From JBARKJ01 sp963698885 (GTDB lineage: Bacteria > Nitrospirota > JACRHJ01): a stretch of 64,000 nucleotides of DNA. The notes beneath the pieces were generated by a model. The model saw nothing but the letters and a program-made list of their open reading frames with translations. It was not told where the DNA came from and searched no databases. Position 1 is the stretch's first letter; each line of letters opens with the position of its first letter. Positions 34,817 through 43,791 of this stretch are shown here, piece by piece. The stretch is from contig CAVOSJ010000003.1 in assembly GCA_963698885.1 (NCBI GenBank), positions 62,001 through 126,000 of the forward strand, read 5' to 3'. The position numbers and the translations under genes were made by a program.

Positions 34817-36613
34817 TCAGGCGGTTTTTTGAACAACCGGAATGAATAAGCTGAAAACACTCCCTTCGCTCACCTCGCTTGCGACTTCCACCCGGCCGCC
34901 GTGCGCATCCATCACGGCTTTGACTATCGCAAGCCCGAGTCCCGTGCCTTTAATGTAGGAAGTCCGCCGTGAACGGTAGTACTTTTCAAAAATCCTGCCT
35001 TGTTCTTCCTTTGGGATTCCAAGGCCTGTATCGGATACGGACACCACGACAAAATCGCCGTCCTTTTCAGCCTTGAGCGTTATTCTGCCTCCGACAGGCG
35101 TATGATTTACGGCATTTTGAATAAGGTTGACCACTGCACGCTGCACAAGCCTTTGGTCCATTAATATCTTCGGCAGACCTTCCGCTATTTCGACGATAAA
35201 GGTAAGATCCTTTTTCCGCAGTACCATTTCGAAGCTGGCGTATGCATCCTTCAGGTTCTGAGATATGTCCGCCAGGGTGGGATGCAGCTTAAAATCTCCC
35301 GCTTCCAACCTGGAGATAGACAGAAACTCGTCTACCAAACGCATAAGCCTGTCGCTGCTGTTACGGATGGATTCAACTACTTCTCTTGACTTCGCATCCA
35401 GTTTGAACTTTTCATCCAGCAACAATTCCGAAAAACCCAGGATTACGGTAAGCGGCGATTTAAAGTCGTGACTGATCATGGCGTAGAAGTTGGCTTTTCT
35501 CTCGTCGAGTTCTTTTCTTTCGCTTATGTCGCGGACCGCAACCAAAAGACGTTTATTCCGGCCTATCGTCGCGAGCCGCATATTTATTTCTCCCCAGAAC
35601 AGGCGTCCGGATTTAGCCTTGCAGTGCCATTCAAATTGCTGGGGTTTGCCCTTCGTGGCCTTTTCCAGCCATTTAATGGCGTATTTCTGGTTATACGGCG
35701 GTTCACCCGAACTTAAATCCTCTACATCCAGTCGGAGCGCTTCCTCGTACGCGTAACCGTACATCTCGCACATGCGGTCGTTAACGTCCAGTATTTTTCC
35801 GTTCCCCAAGTCATGAACGAAAATAGCTTCGTTGACCGAGTTGAAAATGGCCCGAAAACGTTCTTCCTGCTCCTGCAAGGCCTCCTCAGCCTTCTTTCGT
35901 CTGGTGATGTCGCGGACCACAGCCACAAGGTAATCTTTCTTATCTAAGGCAATATACGAGGAATTAATTTCCACAGGGAATAATGAGCCGTCATTACGCC
36001 TGGTGATTCCCTCCATAATCATTGAACCTTTACTTTTCACCGCCTCGACATGGGCATCCCATGCGGATTGGTCCGTGAACGCTTCTTCAACGTCCAGAGT
36101 CCTCATAGTAAGCAGTTTCTCTCTGTCGTATCCCAGATTGCTGCAGCCTTTATCGTTGACCATCAGGAACCGGCCCGTTGCGGGGTCGGCAACGAATATC
36201 GAATCAGGCGACTTATTGAGCAGGTTCGTGAAGAGCAGTAAAGACTGCTCCTCCATTATGCGGCCAGTGACGTCACGGACGTATTCGATTGCGCCCGTTA
36301 TCCCGCCGGTTTCAGAATCGAACATGGGGAAACTGCGAAGTTCCAGCCACTGGACATCCTTGCCTTTTTCCGTTTTTATTATTTCAAATGCAGGCTGGCC
36401 GGTCTTGATTGCCTTCACGCTGGGGCATCCTTCACATGGCTTTTTCCTGCCCTGGTATATTTCGTAGCATTTTTTCCCAACGGCCATAAGTTCAGGATAC
36501 ATCTTATCGAGGGCAGGGTTTATGCGCAGGACATTCAATTCCGTGTCCAAGACACATACCCCGTCCTGGATGCTGGCGAAGATGTCGGAAAGAATTTTAT
36601 TATTCGCCTTCAT
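34817..36613 (-). CDS. Soluble sensor histidine kinase with three PAS domains
   Basis: 598 residues. PAS 1 (residues ~5-120) carries an unusual cysteine pair cluster (CYEIYQGRKKPCEGCPS) that could bind metal or FeS; PAS 2 (~125-245) and PAS 3 (~250-370) follow, then HisKA with the phospho-acceptor in AMISHDFKSPLTVILGFSEL and HATPase_c with NLIQNAVNHTPVGG, DTGLGIPKEEQGRIF and GTGLGLAIVKAVMDAHGG. No membrane helix is visible. No response regulator lies next to it, so its partner is elsewhere. Convergent to the exported protein. Sensory input unknown. Confidence 0.9.
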   Translation of the reverse strand: MKANNKILSDIFASIQDGVCVLDTELNVLRINPALDKMYPELMAVGKKCYEIYQGRKKPCEGCPSVKAIKTGQPAFEIIKTEKGKDVQWLELRSFPMFDSETGGITGAIEYVRDVTGRIMEEQSLLLFTNLLNKSPDSIFVADPATGRFLMVNDKGCSNLGYDREKLLTMRTLDVEEAFTDQSAWDAHVEAVKSKGSMIMEGITRRNDGSLFPVEINSSYIALDKKDYLVAVVRDITRRKKAEEALQEQEERFRAIFNSVNEAIFVHDLGNGKILDVNDRMCEMYGYAYEEALRLDVEDLSSGEPPYNQKYAIKWLEKATKGKPQQFEWHCKAKSGRLFWGEINMRLATIGRNKRLLVAVRDISERKELDERKANFYAMISHDFKSPLTVILGFSELLLDEKFKLDAKSREVVESIRNSSDRLMRLVDEFLSISRLEAGDFKLHPTLADISQNLKDAYASFEMVLRKKDLTFIVEIAEGLPKILMDQRLVQRAVVNLIQNAVNHTPVGGRITLKAEKDGDFVVVSVSDTGLGIPKEEQGRIFEKYYRSRRTSYIKGTGLGLAIVKAVMDAHGGRVEVASEVSEGSVFSLFIPVVQKTA

Positions 36614-36738
36614 GCTTTCCTCGGACTCAGGACCGCAGCAGTGGCATTTTAATTAGATACTCTAATATTTGATAAGTATATCAGACAATGAAAGGTTTTC
36701 AAGAAAAAACGGGTAGCGGAGATTTCGTCCAGGCGGTT

Positions 36739-38091
36739 TTAATTCCAAACTTTGTCGGATAAGCCGCCGTGGTCAGCCCTTTGGCTGGTCATCGGCAGAA
36801 TTATTTTGAATTCGCTCCCCTTGCGGTCCTCGCTCTCAACCTCCACCTTTCCCCCGTGCGCCTCGGCTACCAGTCTGACTATCGTGAGCCCCATCCCAGG
36901 GCCCCTGGCGCTATGGACGTCGGGGCAGTTCCCATACTTGTCGAAGATTTTGCATCTCAGTTCCCGCGGTAATCCGGGGCCGGTATCCGACACGGAAAAA
37001 TAAGCGTAAGTCCCTTCCGGCTCCAAGCGCCGTCCGGCCCGCACGGTTATCGTGCCGCCTCTTGGGGTATAGTTTACGGCATTCTGTATCAGGTTATTAA
37101 GCGCCCTCTCCACGAGTTTTTTATCCACAGTGAGGAGCGGCAACCTTTCCGCGTTATCCAAAACCAGTCTCAGGTTCTTTTTCAAAATCTGGACCGAGAA
37201 CTCCTTTTTTAATTCCTCCAGGATGGTATTTGCTTCCACGGAGGCAAAGATAGGCGACAGGAGCCTCGACTCAAGCATTGCATGGAACAGGAAATCGAAA
37301 TCCTGCACCATGCCATGCAGCTTTTCGCCATTTCTGACTATTGCATTAGCCATATCAACGGCCTTTTCATTCATGCCCTCAGCCAACGCTATCAGTTCCG
37401 CGTAACTCATTAAGGCCGTAACGGGAGTTTCGAAGTCGTGGGTGACCGTGGACAGAAAATTAGATTTCTGCCTTTCCAGCTTCTTATTTTCGGTTATGTC
37501 GGCAAAGACGCCCATCAGGGCTGGCCTGTTTTCATGTTTCATGGGCGTAAAGGTACATTCGATTTCCGCAAGGTCTCCTGCCTTCCTACGGCACTCGGTC
37601 TGGCACGAGAAGCTCTTGACCTCGCCCGAAAGGACCCTTTCCATGCCCTCCCTGGCGGCGCCCCCGTCCACGGGAAGCAATATATCGTCCATAAGACCTT
37701 TTTGCTTAATGCTTTCGAGGGGGCGCCCCGTCATTTCCGCAAATGCGGGATTCGCGTATATTATCCGGCCGTCCTGAACCAGGCAGACCCCGAAGCGCAT
37801 CCCATCCAGGATGCGCTTAAAAGACGCTTCATTGCCTTGCCTTTTTTGTTTGAAACTGTTTTGCGGCAGCTCGCTCTTCCCGAAGAGGAGGTGGTCGATG
37901 CCCAGCCCGGAGTACTTCGAGAACGCTACGAGGAAGGCAAGAGACGGCTTGGTTATCCCCTTCTCGATCTGACTGATATAACCCTGGTCGCATTCGACCA
38001 GGCTCGCAAGTTCTTTCTGGCTCTGTCCCGCGTTGGTCCGCGCTTCTTTGATCCGGGCGCCTATGGTCCTGAAGTCTAAGGATTTTTTCAT
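36739..38091 (-). CDS. XRE-type HTH / PAS / histidine kinase fusion
   Basis: 450 residues. An N-terminal Cro/CI-type HTH (IKEARTNAGQSQKELASLVE CDQGYISQIEKGITKPS) is followed by a PAS domain (GVCLVQDGRIIYANPAFAEMTG), HisKA (STVTHDFETPVTALMSYAEL) and HATPase (LIQNAVNYTPRGG, DTGPGLP, GMGLTIVRLVAEAHGG). There is no membrane segment. A DNA-binding domain directly on a kinase, with no receiver domain, is uncommon: the kinase could control its own DNA binding, or be titrated to promoters. Start ATG 38091 is favoured; an earlier TTG at 38139 would give a non-conserved extension. 125 bp downstream of the other kinase, in the same direction. Confidence 0.85.
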   Translation of the reverse strand: MKKSLDFRTIGARIKEARTNAGQSQKELASLVECDQGYISQIEKGITKPSLAFLVAFSKYSGLGIDHLLFGKSELPQNSFKQKRQGNEASFKRILDGMRFGVCLVQDGRIIYANPAFAEMTGRPLESIKQKGLMDDILLPVDGGAAREGMERVLSGEVKSFSCQTECRRKAGDLAEIECTFTPMKHENRPALMGVFADITENKKLERQKSNFLSTVTHDFETPVTALMSYAELIALAEGMNEKAVDMANAIVRNGEKLHGMVQDFDFLFHAMLESRLLSPIFASVEANTILEELKKEFSVQILKKNLRLVLDNAERLPLLTVDKKLVERALNNLIQNAVNYTPRGGTITVRAGRRLEPEGTYAYFSVSDTGPGLPRELRCKIFDKYGNCPDVHSARGPGMGLTIVRLVAEAHGGKVEVESEDRKGSEFKIILPMTSQRADHGGLSDKVWN

Positions 38092-38307
38092 GCTATGTTT
38101 CCCGGCCTCGTTTTTGGATGCATTATTATAATATATCAATTATTTATAAAAAAAATATTAAAAAAAGATTAATTCTCCTTAATGAATAATAGGCCGCCGG
38201 CATTCTGATTGACCCAGGCGTGATTTAATGTATCCTTTAATAAAAGCAGTCTATGCCTCAGAAGGCAGGTCAATTTCGGACGCCGGTTTACACGGGGAAG
38301 GCACGCC

Positions 38308-38853
38308 ATGGACACCGTACTTAAAAAGACTCTCGAAAACCTGGTAGGGCGTCCCGGCCAGGGAAGCATATTGGAGCAAATCGACAAGCTTGTCCGTAAA
38401 CAACAAAGGACCGAGCTATACGAGATGCTCGAACAAGTAGACAAAAAAGAAATGGGTAAGTACCCGGTCGTACTTGATAAAAGCATCCCGCAAATCGGTA
38501 AGAAAATACCGGCACTGCTTCGCTTCTCTTTGCAAAAATGGAAAAGACATGACGAGATCTTCTGGCGGTCCCTTGGCGATTATATCATCCTCGCGCTTCA
38601 TCGCGTGAAGGACGTGGAGTATGACGGCGCGAGGGGTAAAATCAAGGTACGATATTTCGCCAAAGCGACAGGAAGAATAAAGTCGCCGGAAAACATAAGG
38701 GAGATTATCCAGGGAATTGCGTTTCTGGTGGATACAGAGGTATTGCCGACAGACTTTACTCATTTCCGGCGAATGGCGGAAAGGCGCGGCAGCGTAGGAG
38801 AGATGAGTAAGGAACAGGCTGCCATAATTGGCGCTGTATTGAAGCTGGTTTAA
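38308..38853 (+). CDS. Hypothetical protein, 181 residues
   Basis: Not recognised. Mixed alpha-helical, charged sequence (ILEQIDKLVRKQQRTELYEMLEQVDKKE, WKRHDEIFWRSLGDYIILAL, FAKATGRIKSPENIREIIQG), no signal peptide, no cysteines. GAAGG before ATG 38308. A possible promoter, TTGACC-N16-TATCCT, lies about 70 nt upstream, so it is probably its own transcription unit between the divergent kinase and the convergent glucan phosphorylase. Confidence 0.55.
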   Translation: MDTVLKKTLENLVGRPGQGSILEQIDKLVRKQQRTELYEMLEQVDKKEMGKYPVVLDKSIPQIGKKIPALLRFSLQKWKRHDEIFWRSLGDYIILALHRVKDVEYDGARGKIKVRYFAKATGRIKSPENIREIIQGIAFLVDTEVLPTDFTHFRRMAERRGSVGEMSKEQAAIIGAVLKLV

Positions 38854-38879
38854 ACAGCACGATCGGGACCGATAGAGGT

Positions 38880-41426
38880 TCACCGCTGCCAGAGGATATG
38901 GCCGGCTTCAAGGGGGACCGCAGCGCCGGAGGAAAGCGGTATCACCCTCGCCGTATAGTCCGCCGCCGGACGGGCGGCAGACACCGCCGCGCTGTAAAGA
39001 TAGCCGCCCGGCGCGCCGGTCAGTTGGCTGACGCGCTTCATTTCCCGCCGCACCGGAGCGCCTCCGTTGACGCCGTCGGCATATAGCTCTACGCGCACCG
39101 CATTGGGGTCGAGGTCATTGAGATAGACCTGAACCTCGAATGCATGCTGCTTCCCGTTGGCCTCTATCTTCACTTCGCCGAAGTGCAGAGAGGCCCATTT
39201 CTGTGCCAGGCTGTGCTGCCAATCGACCAATTGCCTGCCGGTTTCGCCTTTATTGGCGGCGCGGAGATGGTAGGCGGCGGCGGCCGGAAGGTAGTGCCGC
39301 TCAGTGTATTCTCGCACCGTGCGGTTGGCGGAGAACCGCGGTGTCAACCGCGCCATGCTTTCACGCATCCGCTCCACCCAGGCAGTGGGGATGTCCTGCT
39401 TGTCGCGAGTATAGAACTCCGGGATCACCTGGCGTTCGAGCAGGTCGTAGAGTGCGTCGGCTTCGACAGCATCCCACGCTGGATCGTCGTCATGTTCCCG
39501 GCCGTCACCCAACGCCCACCCCACTTCAGGCGAGTATGCTTCCGCCCACCAGCCGTCAAGCTCCGACAGGTTGAGCCCGCCGTTGACAAGGACCTTCATC
39601 CCGCTGGTGCCGCATGCCTCCCAGGGCCGGCGCGGCGTGTTGATCCAGACGTCCACCCCCTGCACGAGGTGCTCCGTCAAAAGCATGTCGTAGTCACTGA
39701 GGAATATCGCATGGGGGCGCGCCTCGGGCCGCCGTATGAAATTTATCCATTCATGGATCAAGGCCTGCCCCGCCCGGTCCTCCGGATGGGCCTTGCCAGC
39801 GATGATGAGTTGCACCGGGCGCCCTGGAGTGGTTAACAGGCGAAGCAATCGCTCCGGGTCGTGCAGCAGCAGGTTCGGTCTCTTGTAGGTCGCGAAGCGC
39901 CGGGCAAAGCCCAGCGTCAACGCATCGGGGTCAAAGAGATGTTTTGCCCGGTCAACCTCATCGGGCGGCGCGCCTGATGCGGCAAGTTGCCTGGACAATC
40001 GTTCGCGGGCGTATTCAACAAAAGACTTGCTGGCGGCAATGCGAAATTGCCAGAGCTTGGCGTCGGAGACGCGGCGAATGCCGACATCCAGGCTTTCCGT
40101 GGTCCCAAGCCAGCGGTCTTTTCCACAGGCTCCCGTCCAGAGATCGTCGGCTGCCGCCGAGTCCCAGCTCGGCATGTGGACGCCGTTGGTCACATGCCCG
40201 ACGGGCACTTCGTTCGCGGGCCAGCGCGGAAAGAGAGACTCAAAGAGGTATCGGCTGACCTTCCCGTGCAGGCGGCTCACGCCATTTACCGCCCCGCTCC
40301 CGCGGATTGCCAGATACGCCATGTTGAAACTCTCCGACTGGTCGTCCGGGTTCTGGCGGCCCAGGGCCAGCAAATCGTGAACAGGAATGCCGAGCTTCTG
40401 CTCGGCATAACCACCTAAGTATTGCTCTATGAGGGCCGGAGCGAAACGGTCAAAGCCGGCGGCCACTGCCGTGTGGGTAGTGAAAAGGTTTCCCGCCCGC
40501 GTGGCGGCCAGCGCAACTTCGAACGGCTGCGCGGTCTCTTTCATGAAACCGCGGGCGCGTTCCAACACGGCAAAGGCCGAATGCCCTTCATTCAGATGAC
40601 AGACTTCCGGCTGGACGCCAAGCGCGCCAAGCAATCGCCATCCGCCTATCCCGAGGAGCAGTTCCTGTTTGAGGCGCAGCTCCGTACCGCCTCCATACAG
40701 TTCGCTGGTAATACCTCGGTGAGCGGGGTAGTTCGCCGCGTCATTACTATCCAGCAGGTAAAGCTTCACTCTGCCGACCTGTACCTGCCAGGCGCGCAGC
40801 CATACCGAGTAACCAGGTAAGGCGATCTCCAGCCGCAGCCACTCGCCGTTCGCCTGGCGCAGAGGCGTTATGGGCAACTGTCCGGGGTCGTTATACGGGA
40901 AGAGGGCCTGTTGCTCTCCGTCCTTGTCGATCACCTGTCGAAAATAGCCTTGCTGGTACAGCAGCCCCACTCCGATTACCGGCACGCCCAGGTCGCTCGC
41001 GGCTTTGAGCTGGTCGCCGGCCACATTGCCAAGCCCGCCGGAGTAGATGGGCAGAGCTTCGCTCAACATGAATTCCATGCTGAAATAAGCGGCGCAGGTC
41101 AGGGGAACCCGTGGATGTGTTTGCTGAAACCACGCGGGCGCCTCCGCCGCTTGCCGCCTGGTCTGCACCAGGTCATCGACGTTTTTGCGGAAAACCGGAT
41201 CAGCCAGGACGCGCTCGATCTGGTCGCGGGAGACCGTCTGCAGGACAACCCAGGGGTTATTCGTGATTTCCCACAGCCCGGGATCAAGCCGCCGCCACAC
41301 CTCGTCGGTAGCATGACTCCACGACCAGCGCATATCCAGGGCCAGTTCGGCAAGGGAGTCGAACCCCTCGATATCCGTGGGTAGAAGATTGTATATCGGG
41401 TGGCTGACGCGCGTTTCTTTGCTCAA
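38880..41426 (-). CDS. glgP: Alpha-glucan (glycogen) phosphorylase, GlgP family
   Basis: 848 residues. Key motifs: the N-terminal FDSLAELALDMRWSWSH of the short alpha-glucan phosphorylase family, NVAGDQLKAASDLGVPVIG, VCHLNEGHSAF, LFTTHTAVAAGFDRF, and the PLP-binding lysine in EACGTSGMKVLVNGGLNLSE. It breaks alpha-1,4 glucans by phosphorolysis to glucose-1-phosphate. The start is set at TTG 41426, which has AAGGAG 5 nt upstream; a start 21 nt earlier would put that Shine-Dalgarno inside the gene. The sequence looks richer in G+C and more proteobacterial in style than its neighbours, so recent acquisition is possible. No other glycogen gene is nearby. Confidence 0.92.
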   Translation of the reverse strand: MSKETRVSHPIYNLLPTDIEGFDSLAELALDMRWSWSHATDEVWRRLDPGLWEITNNPWVVLQTVSRDQIERVLADPVFRKNVDDLVQTRRQAAEAPAWFQQTHPRVPLTCAAYFSMEFMLSEALPIYSGGLGNVAGDQLKAASDLGVPVIGVGLLYQQGYFRQVIDKDGEQQALFPYNDPGQLPITPLRQANGEWLRLEIALPGYSVWLRAWQVQVGRVKLYLLDSNDAANYPAHRGITSELYGGGTELRLKQELLLGIGGWRLLGALGVQPEVCHLNEGHSAFAVLERARGFMKETAQPFEVALAATRAGNLFTTHTAVAAGFDRFAPALIEQYLGGYAEQKLGIPVHDLLALGRQNPDDQSESFNMAYLAIRGSGAVNGVSRLHGKVSRYLFESLFPRWPANEVPVGHVTNGVHMPSWDSAAADDLWTGACGKDRWLGTTESLDVGIRRVSDAKLWQFRIAASKSFVEYARERLSRQLAASGAPPDEVDRAKHLFDPDALTLGFARRFATYKRPNLLLHDPERLLRLLTTPGRPVQLIIAGKAHPEDRAGQALIHEWINFIRRPEARPHAIFLSDYDMLLTEHLVQGVDVWINTPRRPWEACGTSGMKVLVNGGLNLSELDGWWAEAYSPEVGWALGDGREHDDDPAWDAVEADALYDLLERQVIPEFYTRDKQDIPTAWVERMRESMARLTPRFSANRTVREYTERHYLPAAAAYHLRAANKGETGRQLVDWQHSLAQKWASLHFGEVKIEANGKQHAFEVQVYLNDLDPNAVRVELYADGVNGGAPVRREMKRVSQLTGAPGGYLYSAAVSAARPAADYTARVIPLSSGAAVPLEAGHILWQR

Positions 41427-41539
41427 GACTTCTCCTTCAGTTTGCAAGAGGGCTTACATTCGCCGTAACGCATTGTATATTATATCAGAATTGGAAGAGG
41501 TCTTGACTTAGCGCCTGAGCCGCTACACGGGACAAAAAA

Positions 41540-41566
41540 AGAGGTCACGGCATATACCGTAACCTC
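41540..41566 (-). terminator. Terminator of the tRNA-fMet gene
   Basis: On the minus strand a stem with the GAGGTTACGG arm pairs with CCGTGACCTC around a short loop, followed by a run of seven T. It also has T/A runs on the other strand. Third member of the GGTTACG-arm terminator set. Confidence 0.85.
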
Positions 41567-41576
41567 TTGATTTTTT

Positions 41577-41653
<77 letters not shown>

Positions 41654-41667
41654 CCGACAACTTAAAG

Positions 41668-41696
41668 ATTATATTATACTGGCACATTGAAGTCAA
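41668..41696 (-). promoter_or_regulatory. tRNA-fMet promoter
   Basis: On the minus strand TTGACT (41696-41691), 17 nt, TATAAT (41673-41668), a near-perfect sigma-70 promoter 15 nt upstream of the tRNA 5' end. Confidence 0.8.
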
Positions 41697-41737
41697 ACAT
41701 TAAATACGCATAATTACGCGCATTTTTGATTCCGGCC

Positions 41738-43057
41738 TTATTTCAGGCTCTGCATGTAATCCGTAAGCTCATCTAACTGTTCCGGGGTCAGGTAATCGAA
41801 CTTTGGCATTATGCTTCCCGGCGACATCTTCTGCGGGTTCTTGAAATGCTCTATCAGCCACTGCCTGTCCCGCTTTGTGGACTCCTTGTCCAAAGGCGGG
41901 CCGACTTTTCCGCCGACGCCGTTTATGCTGTGGCACGATGTGCAGCCAAGCTTCTGATAGAGCTGGCTTCCCTTTGTAGCGGCGCCGGCCGTTTTGCCTC
42001 CGCCAGGCACGCCGCTCATGGCGCCTAAAGTGGTGAGGGCGATATAACCGATTACGCATGCCGCGATGGCGGCCATTGCCGCGGGACGTTTCTTCGGGGA
42101 CAGTTCCGGGTTACGGTCATAGAACGGCAAAAGCAGCATCGCTATAATGAACAGGTTCGGCAGGATTATCGTCCCGACCATCTCGTAGCGGCCCTGGAAG
42201 TACTTCAGGAGCTGGTAAAGGAAGAAGAAATACCATTCCGGACGCGGGATGTAAGACTTATCCGACGGGTCCGCGATTGCCTCAAGGGGCGCGGGAGAGA
42301 GGTTCGCGAGCGCGACCAGCGCCACGAACACCAGTAGGATCAGCACCATGTCCTTGAATACCTGGTCCGGATAAAAGGGTGCGGTTACCTTTGCCTTCGC
42401 CGGGTTCCAGGGCGGGGTGTGGTCAACTATCTGGAGTACGGTAAGATGTATTCCGGCGATGATGACCAAAAGCCAGGGCAGTATCTCTACGTGTACCGCA
42501 AAGAAGCGCGTAAGGGTCAGGTTGCTGACGTCGGTCCCGCCGCGCGCCAGGCGGACGATAAAGTCCCCGCCGGGCATCGTTCCGGGAATGCTGGTCCCGA
42601 CGACAGTCGCCCAGTACGATTTCTGGTCCCACGGGAGCAGATATCCCGTGAAGGCGAACCCCAATACGAGCAGAAGCAGGAGCGTGCCGCTGACCCACAT
42701 TATCTCGCGCGGTTTCTTATAGGCTCCATAAACAAACACCCGGACAATATGCAGCAGGACCGAGATGACCATGGCGCTTGCGCCCCAGTAGTGCATGCCG
42801 CGCACGAAATAACCGAAGCTGGCCTCGTGCTGGATCCATTTAACGGAATCCCAGGCGTGGTCGGGCGAGTTGACGTAGTACATCATCAGGAAGATGCCGG
42901 TCAGGGCCTGGTTCACGAACAGGAAGAGGTTGACCGAGCCGAGGCTGAACTGATAGCGTGCGCCGCCCGAGAGTGGCTTGTACAGCAAAGGGGCCACAAG
43001 ACGGGACAAGCCGAGACGCCTTTCAAACCATGACTTAACAGCCGGGATGTAGTCCAT
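41738..43057 (-). CDS. Cytochrome b with C-terminal cytochrome c domain
   Basis: 439 residues. The N-terminal part is a full cytochrome b: heme-binding GMHYWGASAMVISVLLHIVRV and HVEILPWLLVIIAGIHLTVL, plus the quinol-site PEWYFFFLYQLLKY. After the last membrane helix a monoheme c domain follows (LGCTSCHSINGVGGKVGPPL, with Met ligand in GSIMPKF). Such b/c fusions replace cytochrome c1 and occur in several deep lineages. It oxidises quinol in the inner membrane together with the Rieske protein encoded upstream. Its ATG overlaps the Rieske stop as TAATG. Confidence 0.93.
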   Translation of the reverse strand: MDYIPAVKSWFERRLGLSRLVAPLLYKPLSGGARYQFSLGSVNLFLFVNQALTGIFLMMYYVNSPDHAWDSVKWIQHEASFGYFVRGMHYWGASAMVISVLLHIVRVFVYGAYKKPREIMWVSGTLLLLLVLGFAFTGYLLPWDQKSYWATVVGTSIPGTMPGGDFIVRLARGGTDVSNLTLTRFFAVHVEILPWLLVIIAGIHLTVLQIVDHTPPWNPAKAKVTAPFYPDQVFKDMVLILLVFVALVALANLSPAPLEAIADPSDKSYIPRPEWYFFFLYQLLKYFQGRYEMVGTIILPNLFIIAMLLLPFYDRNPELSPKKRPAAMAAIAACVIGYIALTTLGAMSGVPGGGKTAGAATKGSQLYQKLGCTSCHSINGVGGKVGPPLDKESTKRDRQWLIEHFKNPQKMSPGSIMPKFDYLTPEQLDELTDYMQSLK

Positions 43058-43569
43058 TATGCAGACACCTTTTCAGGTATTCCGAGGCGGAACTTTTCGT
43101 ATTTAACGTAAAGTTTTCCGTCGGCGATTTTTGTGGGCAGGGTATCCAGCGGCCTGGGTGCAGGTCCGGCAAGCACTTTTCCGTTTATGTCATAGACGCT
43201 TCCGTGGCATGGGCAGACGAAATGCTTCGCCTGCTCATTCCACGCATACCCGCAGCCAAGGTGAGGGCAGACGGGCGAGAACACGGTGTAGCTTCCATCG
43301 GGTTTCTTAACTACCCAGACATCCTGCTGGACGCGCTCGGTCTGCCATGCGATTTTCAGGTTGGAGTAAAATGTAATCGATTTCGGCTCGTCCACCTGCA
43401 TATCCTGCAGACAGCACAGCAGAGACCACTGCTCCCCGGTCTGTTTCATCGCGGGTTTTACGATATACTGCGCGAGCGGTATCGCGTAGCCGATGGCCAC
43501 CGCACCCGCCATCCCGGCAATCGCATAGCCCAAAAACTTCCTTTTGGAATCAGAGAAATCTTCGACCAA
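43057..43569 (-). CDS. Rieske [2Fe-2S] protein
   Basis: 170 residues. N-terminal membrane anchor (FLGYAIAGMAGAVAIGYAIPL), then the Rieske centre with CPHLGC and CPCHGS ligands (Cys-His, Cys-His) in SPVCPHLGCGYAWNEQ and KHFVCPCHGSVYDING. The start is TTG 43569, which follows AGGAGG at 5 nt; an upstream extension runs antisense-like into the ferredoxin gene and lacks support. It passes electrons from quinol to the c domain of the fused cytochrome b. Translationally coupled (TAATG) to cytochrome b. Confidence 0.92.
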   Translation of the reverse strand: MVEDFSDSKRKFLGYAIAGMAGAVAIGYAIPLAQYIVKPAMKQTGEQWSLLCCLQDMQVDEPKSITFYSNLKIAWQTERVQQDVWVVKKPDGSYTVFSPVCPHLGCGYAWNEQAKHFVCPCHGSVYDINGKVLAGPAPRPLDTLPTKIADGKLYVKYEKFRLGIPEKVSA

Positions 43570-43583
43570 GAAAGCCTCCTTTT

Positions 43584-43787
43584 TTAGTCCGGCACTTCCA
43601 GCTCTTCCATGGTTATAGCGCCGGTGGGGCAGGCGCTGACGCAGGCCTCGAGGTCCTTGCAGGCTTTCGGCCTCACGACGACGGCAAGCCCGTCTTTCAT
43701 CGCCAGCACCTCGTAAGGACATGCCGCGCAGCACAGCCCGCAGGCGGTGCACAGGTCGGGGTCTATCACGGGTAGAAGCATCTTCAT
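43584..43787 (-). CDS. 2[4Fe-4S]-type ferredoxin
   Basis: 67 residues. First cluster motif CTACGLCCAACP is regular (CxxCxxCxxxCP). The second is irregular: CKDLEACVSACP, in which the first spacing is longer and only three close cysteines are present, so the second cluster may be different or use another ligand. GGAGG precedes ATG 43787 by 8 nt. It lies between sucD and the Rieske gene, 14 nt upstream of the latter, which suggests low-potential electron delivery or exchange with the quinone pool. Confidence 0.85.
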   Translation of the reverse strand: MKMLLPVIDPDLCTACGLCCAACPYEVLAMKDGLAVVVRPKACKDLEACVSACPTGAITMEELEVPD

Positions 43788-43791
43788 GGAA

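Noticed and set aside
38897..41384. Long open frames on the plus strand inside glgP
   Set aside because: They are antisense shadows of a GC-rich gene; the phosphorylase motifs are unambiguous on the minus strand.
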